Shown: piece after piece, positions 7,408 through 14,808 of the stretch
How the letters are laid out: each line of letters opens with the position of its first letter
How positions within the stretch are numbered: the first letter of the stretch is position 1
Assembly (NCBI GenBank): GCA_001417715.1
Contig: BBRT01000171.1
Coordinates: forward strand, 1 to 42,738
Source of the DNA: Candidatus Symbiothrix dinenymphae
GTDB lineage: Bacteria > Bacteroidota > Bacteroidia > Bacteroidales > Azobacteroidaceae
Direction: 5' to 3'
Length of the DNA: 42,738 nucleotides
Program-made: the position numbers and the translations under genes
The notes under the pieces: generated by a model
Database searches by the model: none
The model's input: the letters and a program-made list of their open reading frames with translations, nothing else
What the model was told of the DNA's origin: nothing

Positions 7408-7814
7408 ATATTCGCTCCAAATAATGAATGAGTGAATACGGACGGATGTTTGCTCGAAGTGAAAGAGCGAATACGAGTGATTAACAGATTAAAAATAAGG
7501 AGATTAGATTATGAAAACGTAAATTAATGCGGTAGTACGCACATTTTAAATTGGAAAAAGCGTTAAGCTTGTATCTTGCTTATTGAAACTTAGACAATTT
7601 CATATCATTCAAGAGTAAAGTGAAGACGCTCACGCCGTGTGCGTGGGCTTAACTCATTTAATTTGAATGATAGGTAGTCTAAGACCTCAATAAGCGGATA
7701 AAATTCGAGTTTTGTCTGCGTTTTTTTATGCTGCGTATCTGAAAAAGGACAACAGTTGTCCAAACAACTGGTATCAAACTTGGGGCAAGCCCTACATTGT
7801 CGATTTGAGTAGGG
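7408..7814 (+). ncRNA. Large structured leader RNA, copy A
   Basis: No gene occupies this ~470-base gap; instead it folds. The 5' domain has hairpins ATTCGCTC..GAGTGAAT and TTTGCTC..GAGCGAA, then AAGGAG (7497-7502) and the mini-ORF ATG AAA ACG TAA (7511-7522). The core is a long rod: TACGCACAT (7536-7544) with ATGCTGCGTA (7728-7737), AAAAAGCG (7555-7562) with CGTTTTTT (7719-7726), CTTATTGA/TCAATAAG (7579/7687), CTTAGAC/GTCTAAG (7589/7677), TATCATTCAA/TTGAATGATA (7603/7663) and an apical CACGC/GCGTG. Hairpins CAGTTG/CAACTG and CCCTAC/GTAGGG follow, then the first lipoprotein gene. Copies B and C vary in the paired bases yet keep the pairs. I do not recognise the RNA; function unknown. Confidence 0.75.
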
Positions 7815-7855
7815 AAAATGTTAAGTAATAATGTCAAATTTAAAAATTAAAAAAG

Positions 7856-8530
7856 ATGGAAAAGTTTAAAAATGTGTTTTTTATGGCTGCTATGGCAGCA
7901 AGTGTGAGTGTGTTTAGTGGGTGTGGTGATGATGGTGACCCAAGTGAAGAGCAAAGCAGTGTCTTTGACGATCAAGGTCTAACAAGCAGTGTCTTTGACG
8001 GTAAAATTCAGGCGACAGTGGCAGGCGGAGATAGTCTCAATTCAAAAATTGATTTTGTCAAGGTGCTTGTTGGTATCCATCCTGCCAATGAGTACTATAA
8101 CTATGAAGTGGCAAGTGCTCCGTATGTCAATGGCGGCTTTACGCTCCAATTATCGGAAACGATGCCTGCTGCTCTTAACAAATTCCGGTTGCCGGAGAGC
8201 ATAACGGTAAGCGATACAACAGCTAACATTGTTGAATGTAGCGAAATTAGGGCGTATAAAGGTGCAACCGAAGTAGGTGCCTTTTATTATGTTTCTGAGT
8301 CAGATGATTTTGTAGGTTGGGCGGCAATATTCGTATATGCTGATAAAGATGTCAGCGTGACGGGCTCAGGTTTGCTCGACAACGAAGTTCGAACATATAG
8401 AGTTTCTCTGAAAAGAGGATGGAACAAAGCGTATGTTAGGGGGAAAAATACCACACCCTCAACGCGGGAATACTCATCCACAGAGCCAAGTGGTCTGAAG
8501 TGGATTTTTTTGCCTAATAATAATTTTTAA
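7856..8530 (+). CDS. Array lipoprotein 1
   Basis: The 224-residue protein has a signal peptide (MEKFKNVFFMAAMAASVSVF) ending in the lipobox FSGC. The acidic GDDGD after the cysteine resembles the Bacteroidetes lipoprotein export signal, suggesting display on the outer surface. The mature part is one beta-rich unit shared by all array members: FDGKIQATV, NGGFTLQL, VSDTTA, IRAYKGATEVGAFYY, FVYADKDVSVTGS, KRGWNKAY, EPSGLKWIF. It carries the GGDSLNSKIDFVK module also seen in members 2-4. It is the first gene after the structured RNA. I do not recognise a named family. Confidence 0.85.
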   Translation: MEKFKNVFFMAAMAASVSVFSGCGDDGDPSEEQSSVFDDQGLTSSVFDGKIQATVAGGDSLNSKIDFVKVLVGIHPANEYYNYEVASAPYVNGGFTLQLSETMPAALNKFRLPESITVSDTTANIVECSEIRAYKGATEVGAFYYVSESDDFVGWAAIFVYADKDVSVTGSGLLDNEVRTYRVSLKRGWNKAYVRGKNTTPSTREYSSTEPSGLKWIFLPNNNF

Positions 8531-8542
8531 AAATTTAAAAAA

Positions 8543-9181
8543 ATGACAAAGTTAAAAAATGTATTTTTTATGGCTGCGATGGCAGCAAGTGTGAGTGTGT
8601 TTAGTGGGTGTGGTGATGATGGAGACCCAAGTCAAGGAGAAGGTCAAAACAGCAGTGCCTTTGACGGTAAAATTCAGGTGACAGGCGGAGATAGTCTCAA
8701 TTCAAAAATTGATTTTGTCAAAGCGTTTGTTGGTATCCATACTGCCAATGGGTATGACTATGAAGTAGCAAGTGCTCCGTATGCCAATGGCGGCTTTACG
8801 CTCCAATTATCGGAAACTATGCCTGCTCTTAACAAATTCCGGTTGCCGGAAAGCATAACGGTAAGCGATACAACAGCTAACGTTGCTGAATCTGAAATTA
8901 GGGCGTATAAAGGTGCAACCGAAGTCGGTGCCTTTTATTATGGTTATGAGTCGGATGATTTTGCAAGTAGGGCAATATTCATGTATGCTGATAAAGATGT
9001 CAGCGTGACGGGCTCAGGTTTGCGCGACAACGAAGTTCTAACATATAGAATTTCTCTGAAAAGGGGATGGAACAAAGCGTATGGTAAATGGATCAAAAAT
9101 ACCACACCCTCAACGCGGGAATACTCATCCACAGAGCCAAGTGGTTTGAAGTGGATTTTTAGGTCTAATAATAATTTTTAA
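8543..9181 (+). CDS. Array lipoprotein 2
   Basis: The 212-residue paralogue of the preceding protein is separated from it by exactly 12 bases of A/T. The signal peptide, lipobox FSGC and acidic GDDGD match member 1. It lacks the FDDQGLTSSV spacer that members 1 and 3-6 carry before the domain and starts the domain with SSAFDGKIQVTGGDS. Most substitutions relative to member 1 fall in the middle of the domain, while the ends (signal peptide and the TTPSTREYSSTEPSG tail) are nearly identical. Confidence 0.85.
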   Translation: MTKLKNVFFMAAMAASVSVFSGCGDDGDPSQGEGQNSSAFDGKIQVTGGDSLNSKIDFVKAFVGIHTANGYDYEVASAPYANGGFTLQLSETMPALNKFRLPESITVSDTTANVAESEIRAYKGATEVGAFYYGYESDDFASRAIFMYADKDVSVTGSGLRDNEVLTYRISLKRGWNKAYGKWIKNTTPSTREYSSTEPSGLKWIFRSNNNF

Positions 9182-9193
9182 AAATTAAAAAAA

Positions 9194-10462
9194 ATGACAA
9201 AGTTAAAAAATGTGTTTTTTATGGCTGCGATGGCAGCAAGTGTGAGTGTGTTTAGTGGGTGTGGTGATGATGGTGACCCAAGTAAAGAGCAGAGCAGTGT
9301 CTTTGACGATCAAGGTCTAACAAGCAGTGTCTTTGACGGCAAAATTCAGGTGACAGGCGGAGATAGTCTCAATTCAAAAATTGATTTTGTCAAAGTGTTT
9401 GTTAGTGTTCATGGGGCAAATGACTATGAAGTAGCGAGTGCTCCGTATTCCAATGGCGGTTTTACGCTCAATTTACCGGAAACGGTGCCTGTTCTTGTCG
9501 GATACGAGCCGCAAAAGGGTTTAACGGTAAGCGATACAACAGCTAAATCTGTTGGGTTTATCGGAATTAGGGCGTATAAAGGCGCAACTGAAGTAGGTAC
9601 CTTTTATTATGATTATGAGTCTACTGATTTTGTAAGTAGGGCTACATTCATATATGCTGATAAAAATTTCAGCATAACAGGCTCATTTTGGCCCAACAAC
9701 GACGAAGTTGTGACATATAATAATGGAATTTCTCTGAAAAGAGGATGGAACAAAGTGTATGTTAAAGGGAGCAAAAATACCACACCCAGAACGCAGGAAT
9801 TCACATCCACAGAGCCAAGCGGGCTGAAGTGGGTTTTTGATGAGCATGCTACGCCGTCGTCCACTGTCTTTGACGACCAAGGTCTAACAAGCAGTGTCTT
9901 TGACGGTAAAATTCAGGCGACAGTGGAAAATGCGCCAAGCAACGCACAAGTTGATTCTGTAAAAGCAATTACTCGTTATACAGAGGAGTATGTATTTGCA
10001 GCAGGCAAGTATGAGAACGGTAGTTTTACGCTCAATTTACCGAAAACTATACCGGAACGATTATTGATGGGTGCTGCATTAACCGACACAATCGAAGGCG
10101 TGACGATAAGTTTTGATGCCAATGCCAAATGTACCTCGTTTGAGATGCTGTCTGAGATTCGTGCGTATAAAAATGGATTATCAGTCGGAAGTTTTTATTA
10201 TGGTGATGAGCATCTGGATAGGCACACAGTCTTTATGTATGCCACAGGAAATATCAGCATAAAAGGTTCCTTGATGTTGAAAGATGATGATCCCCCTGGT
10301 GGTGGAAAAGCGGACGCTCATATAATGATATATAATATACGTTTGGGAACAGGATGGAATAAAGTGTATCCAACGGGAGCACGCGAAACAGATAATGCGG
10401 AAGGTACAACCACAGAACCCAGCGGTCTGAAGTGGTATTTTGAGCCTAATAGTAATTTTTAA
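9194..10462 (+). CDS. Array lipoprotein 3, two-domain fusion
   Basis: At 422 residues this is twice the normal size. The first half has the signal peptide, lipobox FSGC and a domain with the GGDSLNSKIDFVK module. After EPSGLKWVF the sequence does not stop but continues through STVFDDQGLTSSVFDGKIQA into a second complete domain of the ENAPSNAQVDSV type found in members 5 and 6. The fused domain has no signal peptide of its own. The structure is what an unequal crossover between neighbouring genes at the shared FDDQGLTSS segment would make. Confidence 0.85.
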   Translation: MTKLKNVFFMAAMAASVSVFSGCGDDGDPSKEQSSVFDDQGLTSSVFDGKIQVTGGDSLNSKIDFVKVFVSVHGANDYEVASAPYSNGGFTLNLPETVPVLVGYEPQKGLTVSDTTAKSVGFIGIRAYKGATEVGTFYYDYESTDFVSRATFIYADKNFSITGSFWPNNDEVVTYNNGISLKRGWNKVYVKGSKNTTPRTQEFTSTEPSGLKWVFDEHATPSSTVFDDQGLTSSVFDGKIQATVENAPSNAQVDSVKAITRYTEEYVFAAGKYENGSFTLNLPKTIPERLLMGAALTDTIEGVTISFDANAKCTSFEMLSEIRAYKNGLSVGSFYYGDEHLDRHTVFMYATGNISIKGSLMLKDDDPPGGGKADAHIMIYNIRLGTGWNKVYPTGARETDNAEGTTTEPSGLKWYFEPNSNF

Positions 10463-10474
10463 AAATTTAAAAAG

Positions 10475-11170
10475 ATGAAAAAGTTTAAAAATGTGTTTTT
10501 GCTGGCAGCAATGGCTGTTTCAGCGGTATTCGTGGGCTGTGACAAGGAAAACGACCCAAGTAACGATGACCCTTCTGACCCTTCCGGTGGTCTAACACCT
10601 CCCACTGTCTTTGACGACCAAGGTCTAACAAGCAGTGTCTTTGACGGTAAAATTCAGGCGACAGTGGCAGGCGGAGATAGTCTCAATTCGAAAATTGATT
10701 TTGTCAAAGCGTTTGTTAGAGTTCATGGGGCAAATGACTATGAAGTAGCGAGTGCTCCGTATTCCAATGGCGGTTTTACGCTCAATTTACCGGAAACGGT
10801 GCCTATTCTTGGCGGATACGAGCCGCAAGAGGGTATAACGGTAAGCGATACAACAGTTAAATCTACTGAGGTTACCGGAATTAGGGCATATAAAGGCGCA
10901 ACCGAAGTAGGTACCTTTCATTATTATTATTATGAGTCTGCTGATTTTGCAAGTGGGGCAACATTCGTATATGCTGATAAAAATGTCAGCATAACAGGCT
11001 CATTTTTGCACGACAACGAAGTTGTAACATATAATAGAATTTCTCTGAAAAGAGGATGGAACAAAGTGTATGGTAAAATGAGCAAAAAAACCACACCCCA
11101 AACGCTGGAATTTACATCCACAGAGCCAAGTGGTCTGAAGTGGATTTTTTTGCCTAATAATAATTTTTAA
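10475..11170 (+). CDS. Array lipoprotein 4 (mosaic)
   Basis: The 231-residue protein has the second type of signal peptide (MKKFKNVFLLAAMAVSAVFV) with lipobox FVGC and an acidic DKENDPSNDD stretch, shared with members 5-7. Its domain, however, is of the GGDSLNSKIDFVK type of members 1-3. The switch falls between FDGKIQATV and AGGDS, so the gene is a chimera of the two subfamilies. The gap to each neighbour is 12 bases. Confidence 0.85.
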   Translation: MKKFKNVFLLAAMAVSAVFVGCDKENDPSNDDPSDPSGGLTPPTVFDDQGLTSSVFDGKIQATVAGGDSLNSKIDFVKAFVRVHGANDYEVASAPYSNGGFTLNLPETVPILGGYEPQEGITVSDTTVKSTEVTGIRAYKGATEVGTFHYYYYESADFASGATFVYADKNVSITGSFLHDNEVVTYNRISLKRGWNKVYGKMSKKTTPQTLEFTSTEPSGLKWIFLPNNNF

Positions 11171-11182
11171 AAAATTAAAAAG

Positions 11183-11893
11183 ATGAAAAAGTTTAAAAAT
11201 GTATTTTTGCTGGCAGCAATGGCTGTTTCAGCGGTATTCGTGGGCTGTGACAAGGAAAACGACCCAAGTAACGATGACCCTTCTGACCCTTCCGGTGGTC
11301 TAACACCTCCCACGGTCTTTGACGACCAAGGTCTAACAAGCAGTGTCTTTGACGGCAAAATTCAGGCGACAGTGGAAAATGCGCCAAGCAACGCACAAGT
11401 TGATTCTGTACGAGCAATTGTCCGTTACACTGATTCTGCAAAAGCAACAAACGGTTATACAGTGTATCATGTATTGGCAGCGGGCAAGTATGAGAACGGT
11501 AGTTTTACACTCAATTTACCGGGAACTATACCGGAACAATTGATTCTTTTTTCAGTTGCCGACATACCAGTAGGCATGACGATAAGTTCTGACGCAAATG
11601 CCAAAATGACCGAGATTGACATGCTGTATTGGTTTGATGCGTATAAAGATGGAAAATCAGTAGGAGCTTTTTATTATGGTGATGAGCATTGGGCTAAGGG
11701 CATATTTTTATCCTTTGTGTATGCCACAGGAAATATCAGCGTCAAAGGTTCCTCAGGTGTACTGATATGTGATATGCGTTTTGGAAAAGGGTGGAACAAG
11801 TTGTATAACATCCACACGGAACAAAACGGTGAAATAACCACGACAAAGCCCAGTGGTCTGAAGTGGTATTTTGAGTCTAATAGTAATTTTTAA
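11183..11893 (+). CDS. Array lipoprotein 5
   Basis: A 236-residue paralogue with lipobox FVGC, the acidic DKENDPSNDD stretch and a domain of the ENAPSNAQVDSVRAI type. Shared anchors are YENGSFTLNLPGTIP, AYKDGKSVGAFYYGDE, FVYATGNISVKGS, FGKGWNKLY and KPSGLKWYF. It is almost identical to member 6 at both DNA and protein level; the clearest protein difference is K-E versus K-G just after the lipid cysteine. Confidence 0.85.
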   Translation: MKKFKNVFLLAAMAVSAVFVGCDKENDPSNDDPSDPSGGLTPPTVFDDQGLTSSVFDGKIQATVENAPSNAQVDSVRAIVRYTDSAKATNGYTVYHVLAAGKYENGSFTLNLPGTIPEQLILFSVADIPVGMTISSDANAKMTEIDMLYWFDAYKDGKSVGAFYYGDEHWAKGIFLSFVYATGNISVKGSSGVLICDMRFGKGWNKLYNIHTEQNGEITTTKPSGLKWYFESNSNF

Positions 11894-11905
11894 AAATTTA
11901 AAAAG

Positions 11906-12616
11906 ATGAAAAAGTTTAAAAATGTGTTTTTGCTGGCAGCAATGGCTGTTTCAGCGGTGTTTGTGGGCTGCGACAAGGGAAACGACCCAAGTAACGATGA
12001 CCCTTCTGACCCTTCCGGTGGTCTAACACCTCCCACGGTCTTTGACGACCAAGGTCTAACAAGCAGTGTCTTTGACGGCAAAATTCAGGCGACAGTGGAA
12101 AATGCGCCAAGCAACGCACAAGTTGATTCTGTACGAGCAATTGTCCGTTACACTGATTCTGCAAAAGCAACAAACGGTTATACAGTGTATCATGTATTGG
12201 CAGCGGGCAAGTATGAGAACGGTAGTTTTACACTCAATTTACCGGGAACTATACCGGAACAATTGATTCTTTTTTCAGTTGCCGACATACCAGTAGGCAT
12301 GACGATAAGTTCTGACGCAAATGCCAAAATGACCGAGATTGACATGCTGTATTGGTTTGATGCGTATAAAGATGGAAAATCAGTAGGAGCTTTTTATTAT
12401 GGTGATGAGCATTGGGCTAAGGGCATATTTTTATCCTTTGTGTATGCCACAGGAAATATCAGCGTCAAAGGTTCCTCAGGTGTACTGATATGTGATATGC
12501 GTTTTGGAAAAGGGTGGAACAAGTTGTATAACATCCACACGGAACAAAACGGTGAAATAACCACGACAAAGCCCAGTGGTCTGAAGTGGTATTTTGAGTC
12601 TAATAGTAATTTTTAA
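11906..12616 (+). CDS. Array lipoprotein 6 (recent duplicate of 5)
   Basis: The 236-residue product differs from member 5 by one residue that I can see (DKGND instead of DKEND). The coding DNA differs at only a few positions near the start. This indicates a very recent tandem duplication or gene conversion. The start of member 7 shares the same DKGND variant, so the conversion tract may extend across the signal-peptide region of 6 and 7. Confidence 0.85.
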   Translation: MKKFKNVFLLAAMAVSAVFVGCDKGNDPSNDDPSDPSGGLTPPTVFDDQGLTSSVFDGKIQATVENAPSNAQVDSVRAIVRYTDSAKATNGYTVYHVLAAGKYENGSFTLNLPGTIPEQLILFSVADIPVGMTISSDANAKMTEIDMLYWFDAYKDGKSVGAFYYGDEHWAKGIFLSFVYATGNISVKGSSGVLICDMRFGKGWNKLYNIHTEQNGEITTTKPSGLKWYFESNSNF

Positions 12617-12628
12617 AAATTTAAAAAG

Positions 12629-13321
12629 ATGAAAAAGTTTAAAAATGTGTTTTTGCTGGCAGCAATGGCTGTTTCAGCGGTGTTTGTGGGCTGCGACAAG
12701 GGAAACGACCCAAGTAACGATGACCCTTCTGACCCTTCCGGTGGTCTAACAGGCAGTAGTTTTGATGGCGTGATTACGGCAACAGTGAGTGGCTTGGCAA
12801 TTGATGAAGTAAAAGCAATTGAATATATAAAAGGAGTTGTTGAGTTTGAAATGGCGAGTGGAAAGTATGAAAATGGTGGTTTTACGCTCAATTTACCATC
12901 AACTATACCTGCTCAATATCTAGTAGCGTTTGCAGGCACTGTGCCAACCGGTATACAAATAAGCGATGCTAATTTCAAAGGGTTTATCGGAGGAAATATT
13001 TATGCCTATAAAAATGGAGAACGTGTAGGTCAATTTGTGTATGGTGCAGAAATTGACGATGACACTAAAATTAGTGTTTCCTTTATCTATGCGGACAGAA
13101 ATGTTACCATAACAGGTTCATATACGACAGAAAATGAGTGGGTTACAGAGATTGTAACATATAATAATGTAACATGGAAAAAGGGATGGAACAAGGTGTA
13201 TTTCACAAGTACCCAATCACAAAAAAATGGCAAACTCACTATTAAAAGTGACTGCACAACGATAGAGCCAAGCGGACTGTATTGGTGGTTTGAGCCTAGT
13301 AACAAATCCATGAATAACTAA
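12629..13321 (+). CDS. Array lipoprotein 7
   Basis: The 230-residue last member keeps the signal peptide, lipobox FVGC and acidic stretch of member 6, but its domain is the most diverged. It has GSSFDGVITATVSG, YENGGFTLNLPSTIP, AYKNGERVGQFVYG, FIYADRNVTITGS and KKGWNKVY, with EPSGLYWWF at the end. It lacks the FDDQGLTSS spacer. A strong terminator follows 25 bases after the stop codon, closing the array. Confidence 0.85.
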   Translation: MKKFKNVFLLAAMAVSAVFVGCDKGNDPSNDDPSDPSGGLTGSSFDGVITATVSGLAIDEVKAIEYIKGVVEFEMASGKYENGGFTLNLPSTIPAQYLVAFAGTVPTGIQISDANFKGFIGGNIYAYKNGERVGQFVYGAEIDDDTKISVSFIYADRNVTITGSYTTENEWVTEIVTYNNVTWKKGWNKVYFTSTQSQKNGKLTIKSDCTTIEPSGLYWWFEPSNKSMNN

Positions 13322-13345
13322 AAGGGAGCTTCGTCTTCCAATCGA

Positions 13346-13384
13346 AAAACAGGCTTAACGCTTAAATGTTAAGCCTGTTTTTTT
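13346..13384 (+). terminator. Rho-independent terminator of the lipoprotein array
   Basis: AACAGGCTTAAC gcttaaat GTTAAGCCTGTT followed by a T run. It is a close copy of the hairpin at 4609-4640. Confidence 0.88.
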
Positions 13385-13402
13385 GTCTTTCAAGCCGTCC
13401 GC

Positions 13403-13554
13403 TCTTTCTACCTAAGAATAGGCGGTTTCATCGGGAAATTTGGGTGGAATGTGCAAAAGCGGAAATGATGCGATTGCTTCAATTTAAATTTAAAGTTTAA
13501 GTATATATTGCTGTTGTTTAGCGTATTATGCTTTAAACCAACAGTTTAGGCAAT
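13403..13554. repeat. ~150-bp direct repeat, copy 2, with flavin reductase tail remnant
   Basis: This matches 4669-4821. The flavin reductase tail (13418-13468) again encodes GGFIGKFGWNVQKRK and a stop, but its first codon is ATA instead of ATG. The AT-rich remainder up to CAGTTTAGGCAAT is also shared. Confidence 0.85.
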
Positions 13555-13680
13555 ATTCTGCAATTTTGCTGCCGTTTGCTACGCCGGAAGGCGTTAAATT
13601 TCGATAACCCCGTACAAGCGAAGCGCAGATTGGTGAGATGCTGAATTTACGGGTTGAAAGCCCGCCATAACCCTTCATAT
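13555..13680. repeat. Degenerate family-2 repeat region
   Basis: There is no gene. GAATTTACGGGTTGAAAGCC followed by CGCC resembles one arm of the inverted repeat at 4928-5054. Nothing else is recognisable. Confidence 0.45.
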
Positions 13681-14088
13681 TTATTGTTTGTCTAATTCAA
13701 TAGATATTCGTTTAATAAATTCTTCTGCTTGAGGACGGATGACGGAAATTTTCTCATAATCATAGTGTAAAAAATCATCATAATCACCACTAATCCTATC
13801 ATTAAACAATTGAGAGTAAAATCGCGAATATGTATTTTCAATTTTTTTTGTCACAATAAAATGCAACGAAAACATCTGTTTTACCCCTTGATGCGTTTGG
13901 GCAGAAATATCATTCTTGATTAAGAGTGCTATAACTGCATAATAGCAAGCATAGTAAAGTCGATTGACAGCGGCATTATAAAATTTATCTTGAATGAGAA
14001 CATCTGCCTCCAGCAATGTTTCTTTTGCTCGTTGCAAGCGATAATTAGTCAATGCCTGCTTACTTTCAATATCCAAAAATTGCTTCAT
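13681..14088 (-). CDS. HEPN-domain protein (toxin-type partner)
   Basis: The 135-residue helical protein matches the HEPN family paired with MNT nucleotidyltransferases. The signature is NRLYYACYYAVIALL (about residues 42-56), followed by HQGVKQMFSLHF. The Rx4-6H RNase motif of HepT toxins is not evident; SGDYDDFLHYDYE occupies the corresponding region, as in the second copy at 24647. It lies three bases downstream of the MNT gene and should be co-transcribed. In related type VII TA systems the MNT protein AMPylates and silences HEPN; whether that applies here is inference. Confidence 0.82.
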   Translation of the reverse strand: MKQFLDIESKQALTNYRLQRAKETLLEADVLIQDKFYNAAVNRLYYACYYAVIALLIKNDISAQTHQGVKQMFSLHFIVTKKIENTYSRFYSQLFNDRISGDYDDFLHYDYEKISVIRPQAEEFIKRISIELDKQ

Positions 14089-14091
14089 AAC

Positions 14092-14415
14092 TTATTGTAA
14101 TTTAACCCCTTCATTCATTACATTCAGAAAAAAAGGCGTTTGAAAAGGGCGATTATACCATTGCTGGCGGGTATAAACCAATGGGCTTATAGTAATTTTG
14201 CAATCATTTTTCAATTCCAAATCATACAGAGGATAAGTAATCTTTGTAATCTCTTGATTAGATAGACTTTCTTTATCAACTAATATCAGCAAATCTATAT
14301 CACTATCGAAACGAGCGTCACCACGAGCCTCAGAGCCATACAAAATGACCTCCGCTTTGGGGTCGGTATTTTGCATTACGTCTTTAATCTGTTCTATGTA
14401 AGTAACTCTTTTCAT
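14092..14415 (-). CDS. MNT nucleotidyltransferase (antitoxin-type partner)
   Basis: The 107-residue protein shows the minimal nucleotidyltransferase motif GSEARGDARFDSDIDLLI, i.e. GSx10DxD, with both metal-binding aspartates. It precedes the HEPN gene. The -7 box TACCTTTG (14427-14420) ends four bases before the ATG, so the mRNA is probably nearly leaderless. The next in-frame Met (residue 14) would remove part of the first helix. Confidence 0.85.
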   Translation of the reverse strand: MKRVTYIEQIKDVMQNTDPKAEVILYGSEARGDARFDSDIDLLILVDKESLSNQEITKITYPLYDLELKNDCKITISPLVYTRQQWYNRPFQTPFFLNVMNEGVKLQ

Positions 14416-14419
14416 GGTG

Positions 14420-14427
14420 CAAAGGTA
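14420..14427 (-). promoter_or_regulatory. -7 promoter box of the first HEPN/MNT pair
   Basis: TACCTTTG on the minus strand, four bases upstream of the MNT ATG. Confidence 0.6.
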
Positions 14428-14567
14428 AGCAAAATAATTTTAAAAGCGTGCTAAAAATAAAAAAAAGTCTTTTTCATTGTTTCGCCTTTGCCATTTTCCG
14501 GTGAAAGCCTGCTTTTGTGCCGTTTTTTTCTTCCGACCTGATGGATGATGGAATGATGGATGGTGGG

Positions 14568-14709
14568 GCAACATAATGATATGTTGCCCTTTCAGGGCGA
14601 AAACACACAAAACCCATTACCCCAACGCGATGCGTTGGGCTGGGATATGTTGCCCTTTCAGGGCGAAAACGTCGTGTACGGGGATTGCGGGTCAAACCCG
14701 CAATGACAA
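14568..14709. repeat. Cluster of family-2 and family-1 palindromes
   Basis: The gap 14416-14800 holds no gene. ATATGTTGCCCTTTCAGGGC followed by GAAAAC occurs twice (14579-14607 and 14645-14670) around a CCCCAACGCGATGCGTTGGG palindrome. A family-1 half-palindrome, GGATTGCGGGTCAAACCCGC followed by AATGACA, follows at 14684-14706. Confidence 0.8.
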
Positions 14710-14726
14710 ATTAGCCCCCAATCACA

Positions 14727-14808
14727 TAAATCATAAAAATCACCCTAAAATCACAGTTCAGACAATCACAAAAATCACCCTAAAATCACAGTTCAGACAA
14801 TCAGACAA
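14727..14808. repeat. Tandem family-4 repeat (AATCACAGTTCAGAC type)
   Basis: Two direct copies of a ~41-base unit (AATCACCCTAAAATCACAG followed by TTCAGACAATCA) lie just beyond the 3' end of the SNF2 gene and slightly overlap its last codons. The reverse complement (GTCTGAACTGTGATTTTTG) follows glyA at 19248. Confidence 0.8.

Noticed and set aside
7408..7814. The rod-like element as an integron attC site or a group II intron.
   Set aside because: No integrase or reverse transcriptase is present, the attC core motifs (GTTRRRY/RYYYAAC) are not at the helix ends, and no domain V-like hairpin is visible. The transcription start and position before genes favour a leader RNA.
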